Numbered from the stretch's first letter, positions 44,765-54,123 are shown. The stretch is DNA of 64,000 nt from Roseiarcus sp963824475 (GCA_963824475.1 CAWGPR010000012.1:806001-870000); one strand, 5' to 3'. Program-made: numbers and translations. The notes: generated from the sequence alone by a model not told the origin.

Positions 44765-45001
44765 ATGATCAACAGATATGTCGCCATCGGCCTCGGCGCC
44801 CTCATCGCCCTCGCGCCCGTCGCCGCAATGGCCCAAGAGCAGGTGGCCCAGGCAGCCCCAGCAGCCACTCCCGACACGAGCATGGCCAAGCCCATGGCCA
44901 AGGCCGCGCACAAGGGCCACGTCAAGCACAAGGGCAAAACCCATCACATGCACAAGATGAAAAAAAAGGCTCCGGCCGCGCCCGCGGCTCCCAAGAGCTG
45001 A
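44765..45001 (+). CDS. Small secreted Lys/His-rich protein
   Basis: 78 residues. A signal peptide (INRYVAIGLGALIALAPVAA, cleavage after AMA) is followed by an Ala/Pro-rich linker and a basic segment packed with His and Lys (HKGHVKHKGKTHHMHKMKKK), ending APAAPAAPKS. AGAGGAA precedes the start by about 8 bp. The His/Met/Lys cluster suggests metal binding or polyanion binding in the periplasm, but this is only inferred from composition. Confidence 0.7.
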   Translation: MINRYVAIGLGALIALAPVAAMAQEQVAQAAPAATPDTSMAKPMAKAAHKGHVKHKGKTHHMHKMKKKAPAAPAAPKS

Positions 45002-45218
45002 TCGATCGGCGCGCGCCCTCGGGGTGGGGCGCGAAGAAGTCCGGTTGTTGGGGGCCGTCGTCGCGGCCCCCTTAGACTTTTTCAACCCGTGAACTGGCCG
45101 TCGATGATCGGCGGGACGCGGTCTGGCCGATGCTCATCGGGGCGCGCTGCTCATGATCGCGCTCGCCCTCGCCCAAGCCGGTTACGCGAGCTGGTGAGAC
45201 GGTGATTTCGGCCTTAGC

Positions 45219-45788
45219 TCAGGCCGACTTCTTCCTCCCGCGCGGCCAGAAGGCGATGGCGATGCCGGCGATGGCGACGCCGCCGAGGACCAATAGCAGC
45301 GACGCCTGTTTCAGCCATGTCATGGCCGGAATGGACATCGCCATGGCGAAGCCCAGAAAGCAGATCCTGAGCGACATCAGATGGATGCCCGCGAGAAAGG
45401 CGCCCATTCCGAGCAACAACAGCAGCACGAGACCCGCGGCTTGCACGGGCAGCACTTGTTGAAAACCTGGCAGGAGCACGAGGTTCATCGCCACCAGGAT
45501 AGTGATCCAGTGCGCCGCTTGCGTCCAAAGCAGCTTGAACCGCGTCTGACGATCGGGCGCGTTCGGCCATGCCGTGACGACGCAGACAAGCCCAATCGCG
45601 ATCGCCAGGAATTCCCAGTAACCGTTGATCGGGTGGCCGGCGAAATTGCTATAGGCCACGCCGAATATGGCCAGCGCCAGCGCCGCCACATAAGGCAAGT
45701 TCCGTAACACAGTGCTCATCGAAATGAATGGCTCAGGAACAGGTTCAAGCGCCGGTTCCGGCTCCGGAAAGTCTGTGGGATCGGTCAT
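45219..45788 (-). CDS. Multi-pass membrane protein of unknown function
   Basis: About 189 residues with an acidic, Pro/Glu-rich cytoplasmic N-terminus (DPTDFPEPEPALEPVPEPF) and five or six membrane helices, for example YVAALALAIFGVAYSN, FLAIAIGLVCVVTAW, GLVLLLLLGMGAFLAGI and LLVLGGVAIAGIAIAFW. It ends in a basic tail, RGRKKSA. No family name is firm. Two alternative start Mets lie 6 bp apart. Confidence 0.75.
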   Translation of the reverse strand: MTDPTDFPEPEPALEPVPEPFISMSTVLRNLPYVAALALAIFGVAYSNFAGHPINGYWEFLAIAIGLVCVVTAWPNAPDRQTRFKLLWTQAAHWITILVAMNLVLLPGFQQVLPVQAAGLVLLLLLGMGAFLAGIHLMSLRICFLGFAMAMSIPAMTWLKQASLLLVLGGVAIAGIAIAFWPRGRKKSA

Positions 45789-45995
45789 CGTCAATCCAAT
45801 TTTCGATGAAGCCTAAAACTCTTTACGCTTTGACGGCTCTGAGTTTATCCGCAATAACGCGATTGCGTCTGATTTGGCGCTTCGAAAGTCTCGGCGCCGG
45901 CAAAATATCATCGCTTGATTATGACGCGCAGGTCGCGATTGTGCGGCGCGCGGCGCTTTGGGCTTCGTCCGAAAGCGGCGTGTCACGAGACGGCG

Positions 45996-46211
45996 CTAGT
46001 GTCCTGATTCTGAAGTTCTGCGTATTACCGCCTCGTCCTGAGGCGCCGCGAAGCGGCCTCGAAGGACGCATCCAGTACGCTGTTCCGACGCCGCCCTCTG
46101 GAGCATCCTTCGAGACGCGAGGCTTCGCCTCGCCCTCAGGATGAGGTGGGGTTCGCCGCGCCTGGCTGACGACAACGCATAATCCAACGAACTTCGAATC
46201 CAGGACACTAG
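45996..46211. repeat. CTAG-bordered MITE containing the CTCGTCCTGAG palindrome
   Basis: 216 bp with long terminal inverted repeats: left CTAGTGTCCTGATTCTGAAG and right, read inward, CTAGTGTCCTGGATTCGAAG, followed by TTC in both. Complete CTAG at each border. Inside, 46027-46146, is the same palindromic repeat as at 19600. No coding capacity. Confidence 0.85.
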
Positions 46212-46256
46212 AACCTTTTGCTCTTGAGTTTACGCGGGGACCGTCCCGGCGCGTTT

Positions 46257-46391
46257 CCTCCCCACTTGTGGGGGAGGATCAAGGAGGGGGGTCGCGCCGC
46301 CCTACGTGACAAGAGAGCAGCGGCGCAATCTACAATCTCTTCGGTCCGCGCGACCCCCCACCCCTGCCCGCCCCCACAAGAGGGGGCGGGT
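46257..46391. repeat. Palindromic repeat with CCCCACTTGTGGGG arms
   Basis: The left arm CCTCCCCACTTGTGGGGGAGG and GGAGGGGGGTCGCGC are mirrored on the right by GCGCGACCCCCCACCCC and CGCCCCCACAAGAGGGGGCGGG. It follows directly on the CTAG-ended fragment at 46208-46253 and lies in the promoter region of the patatin gene. Confidence 0.75.
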
Positions 46392-46459
46392 GCGCTAACG
46401 TCATCAATTCTACCGAAATGCAGACGGCGCTAGGCCGTCCGACGTTCGAGGTTCACGAC

Positions 46460-47504
46460 ATGCCGACTGACACAACCAAGCCGATTGACCGCGCTCCGGT
46501 TCTCGTCGACCTGGCGCTCCAGGGCGGCGGGTCGCACGGCGCCTTCACCTGGGGCGTGCTCGACCGTCTGCTCGAGGAGCCCTGGCTCGAGATCGAACGG
46601 CATTTCCGGCGCCTCCGCGGGCGCCATGAACGCTGCCGTTCTGATCCACGGCCACCAAAAGGGCGGCCGAGCGGGCGCGCGCGAGGCGCTCGAGACGTTC
46701 TGGCGGCGCGTCTCGGACGCCGCCCGCTTCAGCCCGTTCCGGCGCGGGCCGCTCGACGTGCTGCTCGGCCGCTGGACGCTCAATTCCTCGCCGATCTATG
46801 TCGCCATGGATCTGATGTCGCGCCTGGTGTCGCCCTACGACTTGAATCCCATGGGTAAGAATCCGCTGCGCGAGATCCTTGCCGAGCTCATCGATTTCGA
46901 GGTCTTGGCCCAGTCGCCGATTCATCTGTTCGTCACTGCAACCAATGTGCGCACCGGACGCGGCAAAGTGTTCAAGAACGACGCGGTGACGCCGGACGTC
47001 CTCCTCGCCTCGGCCTGTCTGCCGACGATGTTTCAGGCAATCGAGATCGATGGCGAGGCCTATTGGGACGGCGGCTATTCCGGCAATCCGACGCTGACCC
47101 CGCTCATCCGCGAGTGCAAATCGCAGGACACAATTCTGGTTCCGATCAATCCGATCGAGCGCCCTGGCGTCCCGCGCAGCGCGACCGATATCCTGAACCG
47201 TCTGAACGAAGTGTCGTTCAACGCCGTGGTCTTGAAGGAGCTCAGGATGATGGCGCTCCTGCGCAAGGTCGCTGACCCTGGCGACGGCGAGGGCAGGCTC
47301 TGGAATGAGATGCGTGTGCATTACGTCAGGAACAACATCATGGCCGAGCTCGGGGCGTCGTCGAAGCTCAATGCCGAATGGCCGTTCTTCTCGTTCCTGC
47401 GCGAGGAGGGGAGAAAGGCCGCCGAGGCTTTTCTCGACGCGCACGCGATGGATCTCGGCAAGCGCTCGACGCTGGACATCGACGTCCTGCTCGAGGGGGT
47501 CTGA
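46460..47504 (+). pseudogene. Patatin-like phospholipase, frameshifted near the N-terminus
   Basis: The first frame gives MPTDTTKPIDRAPVLVDLAL, then the oxyanion-hole motif QGGGSHGAFTWGVLDRLLE and EPWLEIE. Near 46597 the frame changes, and the second frame continues GISGASAGAMNAAV, which holds the GxSxG nucleophile, on to DGGYSGNPTLTPL with the catalytic Asp, and a normal C-terminus at 47504. The full product would be about 347 residues. One missing or extra base explains the break. The second frame alone lacks the oxyanion loop. It is followed by a permease gene 4 bp away. Confidence 0.83.
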
Positions 47505-47508
47505 GCGC

Positions 47509-48957
47509 ATGGGACTCGTCGGCATTCTGATCGCCCTCGGGCTGCTTATCTGGCTCGCCTACCGCGGCTGGAGCATCCTCTTGCTTGCGCCGGCCGCCGC
47601 CATCCTTGCGGCCGGATTGGCCGGAGAGCCGCTGCTCGCGCGCTGGACGCAAACCTTCATGGGGAGCGCGGCGCAATTCGTCATGCAGTTCTTCCCGATT
47701 TTTCTCCTCGGCGCCCTGTTCGGCAAGCTGATGGAAGACTCGGGCTCGGTGACGTCGATCGCCAAAACTATGACCGAGCGGCTGGGGCCTGAGCGCGCGG
47801 TGCTCGCGGTCGTGCTTGCGGGCGCGATCGTCACCTACGGCGGGGTCAGCCTGTTTGTCGCCTTCTTCGTTCTCGCGCCGATGGCGCACCAATTGTTTCG
47901 CGCGTCCGGAATCCCGAGGCGGCTGATGCCGGCGGCGATCGCGCTCGGGACGACGACGTTCACCATGTCGGCTCTGCCCGGGACACCGGCGATTCAGAAC
48001 GCGATCCCGATGCCGTTCTTCGGCACCACGCCTTTCGCCGCGCCCGGGCTCGGCATCATCGCCGCGCTCGTGATGTTCGGCTTCGGCATGTGGTGGCTCG
48101 CGCGCGCCGAGCGAAGCGCCCGCGCCAAGGGCGAGGGCTATGGGGCGGACGTTCCGCACGAGAATGCGGCCGAGGACCTTGTCGTGCGCGAGCGCGCCAC
48201 CACCGCCAGCACGTTCGATCCCCCGGAAGCGATCCACGGGCGCCCGAGCGACTTAGGTCCCCCGATTGCGCTCGCGGCGCTGCCGCTCATCATCGTCGTC
48301 GCGGTCAATCTCTTGATGTCGCTGTTCGTCCTGCCGCGCATGGACGCGTCTTTTCTTGGCAAGCAAGAATGGGGCTCGACCTCGCTCGCCGCGGTCGGGG
48401 GCGTGTGGGCGGTGGTGACCGCGCTTGGCGTGGCCATCGTTGTTTTGATCGCGATCAACTATCGGCGCCTGCCGGCTTTGCGCGACAGCATGGACGCGGG
48501 CGCCAACGCCGCCGTTTTGCCGGTGCTGAGCGTCGCCAGTCTGGTCGGCTTCGGCTCGGTGGTCGCTGCGCTGCCGGCGTTTGCGATGGTGCGCGACTGG
48601 GTGCTCGGAATCGAGGGCGGCCCGCTGGTGTCGCTGGCGGTTGCGACCAATGTGCTGGCTTCATTGACCGGTTCGGCCTCGGGGGGCTTGACGATCGCGC
48701 TCGACGCGCTGGGCGCGACCTATCTCAAGATCGCCCATGAGCAGGGCATCGATCCGGGACTCTTGCATCGCGTGGCGGTCATCGGCGCCGGCACGCTCGA
48801 CAGCCTGCCGCACAACGGCGCCGTGGTCACGCTGCTCGCGGTCTGCAACTCGACCCATCGCGAGAGCTATCTCGACATCGTCATGGTGTCGATCGTCGGC
48901 GGCCTTCTGGCGCTCGCGGTGGTGATCATCCTCGGGAGCGCCGTCGGGTCGTTCTGA
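47509..48957 (+). CDS. GntP-family permease
   Basis: Protein of 482 residues with about 12-14 membrane helices. It belongs to the gluconate:H+ symporter/GntP group: ILIALGLLIWLAYRGWSILL, FFPIFLLGALFGKLMEDSGS, AGAIVTYGGVSLFVAFFVLA, IQNAIPMPFFGTTPFAAPG and LDSLPHNGAVVTLLAVCNST. A polar central loop (residues 200-245) separates the halves. Substrates in the family are gluconate or other hydroxy acids; here it is not known. It starts 4 bp after the patatin stop. Confidence 0.88.
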   Translation: MGLVGILIALGLLIWLAYRGWSILLLAPAAAILAAGLAGEPLLARWTQTFMGSAAQFVMQFFPIFLLGALFGKLMEDSGSVTSIAKTMTERLGPERAVLAVVLAGAIVTYGGVSLFVAFFVLAPMAHQLFRASGIPRRLMPAAIALGTTTFTMSALPGTPAIQNAIPMPFFGTTPFAAPGLGIIAALVMFGFGMWWLARAERSARAKGEGYGADVPHENAAEDLVVRERATTASTFDPPEAIHGRPSDLGPPIALAALPLIIVVAVNLLMSLFVLPRMDASFLGKQEWGSTSLAAVGGVWAVVTALGVAIVVLIAINYRRLPALRDSMDAGANAAVLPVLSVASLVGFGSVVAALPAFAMVRDWVLGIEGGPLVSLAVATNVLASLTGSASGGLTIALDALGATYLKIAHEQGIDPGLLHRVAVIGAGTLDSLPHNGAVVTLLAVCNSTHRESYLDIVMVSIVGGLLALAVVIILGSAVGSF

Positions 48958-48967
48958 GGCCGGACTG

Positions 48968-49073
48968 GTCATCGCGAGGAGCGCGCCAGCGCGACGCGGC
49001 GATCCAGGAGTCGTCGGGCCCTGCGTTCTCCTGGATCGCGTCGCCATAGCCCGTCCGGAAGGACGGGCGTCTT
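48968..49073. repeat. GCGAGG-type palindromic repeat
   Basis: Contains GTCATCGCGAGGAGCG, GCGACGCGGCGATCCAGGAG and TCTCCTGGATCGCGTCGCC, followed by a CCCGTCC/GGACGGG hairpin. Related to 21347, 25962 and 36261. It occupies the gap between the permease gene and the phosphoesterase gene. Confidence 0.75.
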
Positions 49074-49177
49074 TCGACGCCCTATATGTCTGCGACCCGC
49101 CCCAGGAGGCGCCGGCGCGACTGCGCCGCTTGCACGGGGTCAGGATCCCTGCCTTCGCTACCGAGCGGAACCGCCGC

Positions 49178-51019
49178 ATGCTATGCGCAGACGCTGTGGA
49201 AAAATCCTCATCCGACCCCATGCGGGCGCCCGACGTTTCTCTCTCAAGCGCTGCGTCCGAGCTTGCGCGCCGCGAGGGGTTGATCCTCGACCCGCGCGAC
49301 GGAGACGCGGAGGACGACGCCTCGAGCCCGAAGCAGAAGTCGCTTCTGGCGATCGCCGGCAGCCTGCTCGCAGAGATCAGCCTGACGAAACTCATCCTCG
49401 CGTGGCTGGTCTCGATCGTGCTGCCGGCGGCGATTCTGGGCCTTGCGCCGCTGGTTGCGACCGCGTGGGTCGCCGGCGTCTTCGCTCGAGTTCTGGAATT
49501 GACAGGGATCGGCGCCGCGCTCGTCCTGCTAGCGGTGATCCTTGCGGGCTGGTTCGGCTGGCGCCCATTGTTTCGCGTGGCGGAAGCGAATTTCTGGGCG
49601 CTCAACGCGCTTGGCGTTCAGCCGGGATACGCTTTGTGCCGCGAGGCGATCCGTCATCTCATGGAACGCGCTTTCGAGCCGACCGGCGGAGCGGAGCTTG
49701 CGCGCATGCGCGCCATGAGCTGCGCCGGCGCCGGAATCCTGCTTGCCGCCGTCGCGGCCCTGGTCGCGGCCCTCGTTTGGCCCGCGACCCGGTGGATCGG
49801 ATCGGACTTAGATCTCGCCGTCCCGCATCAGCTCATCTTGCCCACGCTCGCCAACGCTATCGTGATCATGTCGGCTTACCTCGCGGCGGCGTCGCTCGTC
49901 TGGGGCTTCGCCGACGCGAGCATGGACCAGCCGCTCGACCTCGAAGGGTTCGACGCCGCGCCTTCGGGCGGTCGTATCTGGCGGGTCGCGCATCTGTCCG
50001 ACATCCATATCGTCGGCGAGCGCTATGGCTTTCGCATCGAGAGCGGGCGGGGCGGGCCGCGCGGCAACGAGCGCGTGAAGCGGGTGATGGCTCGCCTCGA
50101 GGCCGAGCACGCCGCCCGGCCGCTCGACCTTATCCTCATCACCGGGGACATGACCGACGCGGGACGCTCGGCCGAATGGGCCGAGTTCTTCGATATTCTC
50201 GCTCGCCACCCCGACCTCGCCGGCCGGATGCTCATTCTGCCTGGAAATCACGACGTCAATGTCGTCGATCGCTTGAACCCGGCGCGTCTCGATTTGCCGT
50301 TCAGCCCGGCGAAGACTTTGCGCAAGATGCGCGCGCTGTCGGCGATCGCCGCCTTTGGCGCCGACGGCCTCCGTGTGATGGGCGCCGGCGGCCCGGAGCC
50401 TGGCCTCACGCTTGCGGCGGCGCTCAAGCCGCAGCGTCAGGCGATTGAGGCCTTCGCCGATCAGGGCGGGCTTTGGCTGTCGAACCGCCTCGCCCGCCTC
50501 TGGGACGAGCTGTTCCCGCTTATTCTTCCGCCGGGAGAGGACGACGGCCTCGGCGTGGCGCTTCTCAATTCGAACGCCGATACGAATTTCTCATTCACCA
50601 ATGCGCTGGGCATGATTTCGGTCGGTCAGGCGCGCAGGCTGACGACGGCGCTCGACGATTACCCCAAGGCCCGATGGATCGTCGCGCTCCACCATCATTT
50701 GATCGAGTATCCGATGCCCGTCGCCGCCTTCTCCGAGCGGATCGGCACGGCCCTCGTCAACGGCAGCTGGTTCCAGCGCGTCCTCAGGCCCTATGCCGAG
50801 CGCGTCGTCGTCATGCACGGTCACCGCCATGTTGACTGGATCGGCGCCTGCGGCAAGCTCAAGGTCGTCTCCGCGCCTTCGCCGGTGATGGCGCCCAACT
50901 TCAAGCCGACCCATTTCTATGTCCATGCGCTTGGGTCCGGGCCGGACGGGCGCCTGGCGCTGATGGCGCCGGAGCGGATTGACCTCGCCGCTGCCGAGGA
51001 GGGCGCGGCGCACGCCTAG
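49178..51019 (+). CDS. Membrane-anchored calcineurin-like metallophosphoesterase
   Basis: Protein of about 613 residues. The N-terminal 270 residues have four or five membrane helices (LILAWLVSIVLPAAILGLAP, GAALVLLAVILAGWFGW, GAGILLAAVAALVAALVWPA, ANAIVIMSAYLAAASLVWGF). The C-terminal domain has all metal-binding motifs of the family: HLSDIHIVGE, LITGDMTDAG, LPGNHDVNVV, VALHHHLIEYP and VMHGHRHVDW. The catalytic domain probably faces the cytoplasm. Substrate unknown; UDP-diacylglucosamine hydrolases and cyclic-nucleotide phosphodiesterases use the same fold. An alternative start is at 49220. Confidence 0.87.
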   Translation: MLCADAVEKSSSDPMRAPDVSLSSAASELARREGLILDPRDGDAEDDASSPKQKSLLAIAGSLLAEISLTKLILAWLVSIVLPAAILGLAPLVATAWVAGVFARVLELTGIGAALVLLAVILAGWFGWRPLFRVAEANFWALNALGVQPGYALCREAIRHLMERAFEPTGGAELARMRAMSCAGAGILLAAVAALVAALVWPATRWIGSDLDLAVPHQLILPTLANAIVIMSAYLAAASLVWGFADASMDQPLDLEGFDAAPSGGRIWRVAHLSDIHIVGERYGFRIESGRGGPRGNERVKRVMARLEAEHAARPLDLILITGDMTDAGRSAEWAEFFDILARHPDLAGRMLILPGNHDVNVVDRLNPARLDLPFSPAKTLRKMRALSAIAAFGADGLRVMGAGGPEPGLTLAAALKPQRQAIEAFADQGGLWLSNRLARLWDELFPLILPPGEDDGLGVALLNSNADTNFSFTNALGMISVGQARRLTTALDDYPKARWIVALHHHLIEYPMPVAAFSERIGTALVNGSWFQRVLRPYAERVVVMHGHRHVDWIGACGKLKVVSAPSPVMAPNFKPTHFYVHALGSGPDGRLALMAPERIDLAAAEEGAAHA

Positions 51020-51401
51020 GAGCCCCGGCGCTGCTTAGCCCAATCGCCGAATGATTCGCAAGAAACAGAAATAATAGAAATAGCTTGATGTTTTCCGAAG
51101 TCTCGACTATGATGCCTGGATCGCGTCAAGCCGAGGCCGCATGTCCAACCGTTGCCCAGACCGAAAAGGCGCGGCGACCATCGTCCGCAAGGTCGAGGCC
51201 CAGGGGCCCGTTTTGCGGTTTTTCCCGGCACGCCGGAAGGAAAGCTCGCCGCAACGCCTTGAAATCGCTCATTTCGCGGAAGGAAAGCGAGCCTCAAACA
51301 CCTCCTCTTCGGCGGTTTTAACGAGCGTTTTCGGCTCGGTAAGCGCGTTTTTGCCGGCAAACAGCGCCCTTTTTGCCGAAAAGCGTCGGAGGCCAGAACG
51401 C
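51020..51401. other. Intergenic region between convergent genes
   Basis: About 380 bp. It includes AT-rich 51055-51100 and a stretch near 51300-51380 with repeated TCGGC-GTTTT-like words. No gene or clear terminator recognised. Confidence 0.35.
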
Positions 51402-52445
51402 CTAACTCTTCGCCAACGGCCTCTCTTCGATCGGCCCGCCGAGAAGCTCGGCGATCCATCGGCTGGACGGATGATAGCCGCAGAAGGTGACGATCGCGAT
51501 GACGATCGGGACGCCGATGAAGGCGCCGAACAGGCCCCACAAATAGGTCCACAAGAAAACGGCGAGCAACACGACCGAAGGCGACATGGCGAGCACGGCG
51601 CCCGACACGCGCGGCTCGATGTAGCTGCCGACAACGAACTGGATGATGTTGAGGCAGACGAAAACGCCGACCACCGCTTCCCACGTCGCGAATTGGGTCA
51701 TCGCGACCAGGGTTGGAAACAGCGTGGCGACAAACGGGCCGATGAACGGAATGTAATTAAGCGCAAACGCGATCACGCCCCATTCGAGGGCGAACGGCAG
51801 CCCCGCAATCCAGGCGAAGGCGCCGACAAGAACGCCCGTCGCCACGCTCATCAGCGTGCGGACTTCCATATATTTGCGGAGTTTCACCGCTGTGGCCGCA
51901 CTTCCCTGCAGGAGGATCCGAGAGGCTTCGGGCTGGAGGAAGGTCTTTGCGCGCCAGCGCAGATCGTCGACTTCCATCAACCCCAAGATGACATAAAGAA
52001 GAGCGATCAGCCAGAAGGTCAGGGTGGTGTTGACGCGGCCGGTGATCTGGCCCGCCCAATGCACGAGCCAGCCGACATTGAAGTGTTCGCTCCATAAGCC
52101 AGCGACCGAAATGCCGCGCTCCTCGAGCCAGTCGATCGCCTTCTCATAGAGCGTCTGGTAGCGCGCGGAATCGGCGATGAGCGACACGCCCACGCGTCCA
52201 AAGCCCCATACGACGAGCGACGCAAAGGCGATGCACACGGCGACGGTCAAGGTCATCGTGATGGCGAGCGCGAGCAGCGCCGGCATCCGAGCCTTCAACC
52301 AGGATTGCAAAGGCCAGACCAGCGCGATGATGAACAGCGCCAGCGCCAAAGGTGCGAATACCTCGTTCGCCTGATAGGCGGCGACGCAAACCACGACCGC
52401 AGCGATGACCCCGACCGAGACATTGAGCGCCGAGTCGCGAGGCAT
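51402..52445 (-). CDS. AI-2E family transporter
   Basis: Protein of about 347 residues with eight predicted helices. The family includes autoinducer-2 exporters and Na+/H+ antiporters, so the name does not fix the substrate. Key parts are FAPLALALFIIALVWPLQSW near the N-terminus, the central soluble region, and the C-terminal GVIAFALNYIPFIGPFVATL, with the family NYIPxxG motif, and PIVIAIVTFCGY. The start at 52445 is chosen as the Met (MPRDSALNVSV) just before the first helix. A second family member is at 57783. Confidence 0.87.
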   Translation of the reverse strand: MPRDSALNVSVGVIAAVVVCVAAYQANEVFAPLALALFIIALVWPLQSWLKARMPALLALAITMTLTVAVCIAFASLVVWGFGRVGVSLIADSARYQTLYEKAIDWLEERGISVAGLWSEHFNVGWLVHWAGQITGRVNTTLTFWLIALLYVILGLMEVDDLRWRAKTFLQPEASRILLQGSAATAVKLRKYMEVRTLMSVATGVLVGAFAWIAGLPFALEWGVIAFALNYIPFIGPFVATLFPTLVAMTQFATWEAVVGVFVCLNIIQFVVGSYIEPRVSGAVLAMSPSVVLLAVFLWTYLWGLFGAFIGVPIVIAIVTFCGYHPSSRWIAELLGGPIEERPLAKS

Positions 52446-52475
52446 CCGAAAGTTCCCGGAAGACAGAGGCCCCGC

Positions 52476-52718
52476 ATGCGCAGGGACGCCGCGGTTGTGC
52501 CTGAATGGCGTCGCCATGTACAGGCGACGCCCTTTGCCGAAGAGACGGCCGGGCGCCTTGAACGCCTCGGCGCGCTCACGGTTGAGGGACCGGCGATCAT
52601 CGAAGCAGCGGTCGTCGCCAACGAGCTTCCCAACATGCCGCACCTCGACCTTGAGCAGCTCGGGGGGTTCGCGCTCGCCAAGGCCAAGGAGGCGGTGTTG
52701 GCTGTAACAGGCGGTTGA
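52476..52718 (+). CDS. Small hypothetical protein
   Basis: 80 residues, MRRDAAVVPEWRRHVQATPF to a C-terminal helical part (LDLEQLGGFALAKAKEAVLA). Divergent from the AI-2E-family gene, with 30 bp between the starts. Codon use is GC3-rich like the neighbours, which supports coding. No family recognised. Confidence 0.45.
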   Translation: MRRDAAVVPEWRRHVQATPFAEETAGRLERLGALTVEGPAIIEAAVVANELPNMPHLDLEQLGGFALAKAKEAVLAVTGG

Positions 52719-52787
52719 TGAGGTTACGGCAACCCCGAACAAGGGCCCGCTGGCCCGACACCCTGACGCTTGACGCGCGTGATCCGC

Positions 52788-52985
52788 CTACAGCGAGGCG
52801 TGGGCGACGTTCAGATGAGCTTCAGCCGCGCCTCGTGAATCGGGACGGGAGCCGAGAGAGTCGCAGACATGGACGATGGTCATGTCGATGAAATAAAGCA
52901 GCGCTCTGTCCGAGCAGGCTTCCCCAAGAGTGCGAGCCTCCTTCAATTTCTTGGCGACTTCGATCAGACAATCGACTTTCGTCAT
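52788..52985 (-). CDS. Small hypothetical protein
   Basis: About 65 residues, MTKVDCLIEVAKKLKEARTL then SDRALLYFIDMTIVHVCDSL, with a hydrophobic mid-section. The frame is open to 53084 with further Met codons at MSQDLRERDDTM, so the start is uncertain. No family recognised. Confidence 0.5.
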   Translation of the reverse strand: MTKVDCLIEVAKKLKEARTLGEACSDRALLYFIDMTIVHVCDSLGSRPDSRGAAEAHLNVAHASL

Positions 52986-53295
52986 GGTGTCGTCTCGTTC
53001 TCGTAGGTCTTGCGACATTGGCGGCGTGCGTGGGGTGTCCGCCTTTCGGCGCTGTGGCCTGAGGCCCGCCTGTGCGTTTGTCATTCGATAAGCCCAATCA
53101 TGGCGTGCGAATCACTACCAAACTACTATAAGTTGCAATGTCAAATTATATACAACTGAAGCAAATCGTATGGCGTTTCCATTTCGCCGGATGCAAGTCA
53201 AGGCTGACTAGGCGTTAAAAAAAGTGAGAATCTCACGGGAGCGCGGCGGCAAGCCGGCGCAACGAGGGCGATAAGGAGACGGAAGGACCTTTTCG
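52986..53295. other. AT-rich promoter region of ku, with a palindrome
   Basis: About 310 bp, AT-rich between 53100 and 53220. A 13-bp perfect palindrome GTGAGAATCTCAC lies at 53224-53236, 60 bp before the ku start, and could be an operator. No RNA gene seen. Confidence 0.45.
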
Positions 53296-54111
53296 ATGGC
53301 GGCGCGTCCCTTCTGGAAGGGCTACATGAAGCTCAGCCTGGTCACCTGTCCGGTGGCGATGATGGCGGCGACCAGCGAGGAGGAAAAGGTTCGGTTCCAT
53401 GTGTTGAACCGCCGGACGGGCAACCAAATCTTCAGCCAATATGTCGACGCGGGGACCGGCAAGCCGGTCGATGAAGCCAACGAGGTCAAGGGCTACGCGC
53501 GCGGAGAGGACGACTACGTGCTGCTCGACGATCAGGAGCTCGAATCGATCGAGCTTGAAAGCGCCCGCACGATCGATATCCAGACTTTCGTCGCCGCCGA
53601 GAGCATCGACTGGATCTGGTACGACACGCCCTACTACCTGACGCCTGACGACCCCATCGGCGAGGAAGCTTATTGCGTTATTCGCGACGCGATGCGCTCA
53701 ACCACGATGGTTGGCGTATCGCGGCTCGTTCTCCACCGCCGCGAACGGGCGGTGATCCTGAAGCCGCGGGACAACGGAATTGTGCTTTGGACGCTGCGAT
53801 TTGGCGATGAAGTGCGCGATCCAGGCGAATATTTCGCCTCGATCCGCGACGTCAAGCCTGACGCGGAGCTGATGCGCCTGATTGGAGACCTCATCAAGTC
53901 GCGCAAAAAGGCCTGGAGCGCCGACATGGTCTCCGATCCGGTGCAGGAGCGGTTGCGCGATATCATCGAGGCCAAGAAGAAGGGAGCGGGCAAAGCGAAG
54001 ACAGCGCGCGCGGAGGCGGAGGAAGAGCCGGCGCCAAGCAACGTAATCAACATCATGGATGCGCTGCGGCGAAGCGTAGCCTCAGCCAAGAAGCCGAAGG
54101 GGCGCTCATGA
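53296..54111 (+). CDS. Ku protein, non-homologous end joining (copy 1)
   Basis: Homodimeric DNA-end-binding protein of 271 residues. The bacterial Ku core is present: RPFWKGYMKLSLVTCPVAMM, EEEKVRFHVLNRRTGN, EVKGYARGEDDYVLLDDQEL and SIDWIWYDTPYYLTPDD. A short Lys/Ala-rich tail (KKKGAGKAKTARAEAEEEPA) follows, then VINIMDALRRSV. It is convergent with ligD, 12 bp apart, and has its own upstream palindrome. A second Ku gene lies on the other side of ligD. Confidence 0.95.
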   Translation: MAARPFWKGYMKLSLVTCPVAMMAATSEEEKVRFHVLNRRTGNQIFSQYVDAGTGKPVDEANEVKGYARGEDDYVLLDDQELESIELESARTIDIQTFVAAESIDWIWYDTPYYLTPDDPIGEEAYCVIRDAMRSTTMVGVSRLVLHRRERAVILKPRDNGIVLWTLRFGDEVRDPGEYFASIRDVKPDAELMRLIGDLIKSRKKAWSADMVSDPVQERLRDIIEAKKKGAGKAKTARAEAEEEPAPSNVINIMDALRRSVASAKKPKGRS

Positions 54112-54123
54112 GCGCGCCCCCGA

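Noticed and set aside
46023..46391. Possible attachment site of an integrated element
   Set aside because: The repeats are members of dispersed families, no integrase gene is near and there is no tRNA at this place.
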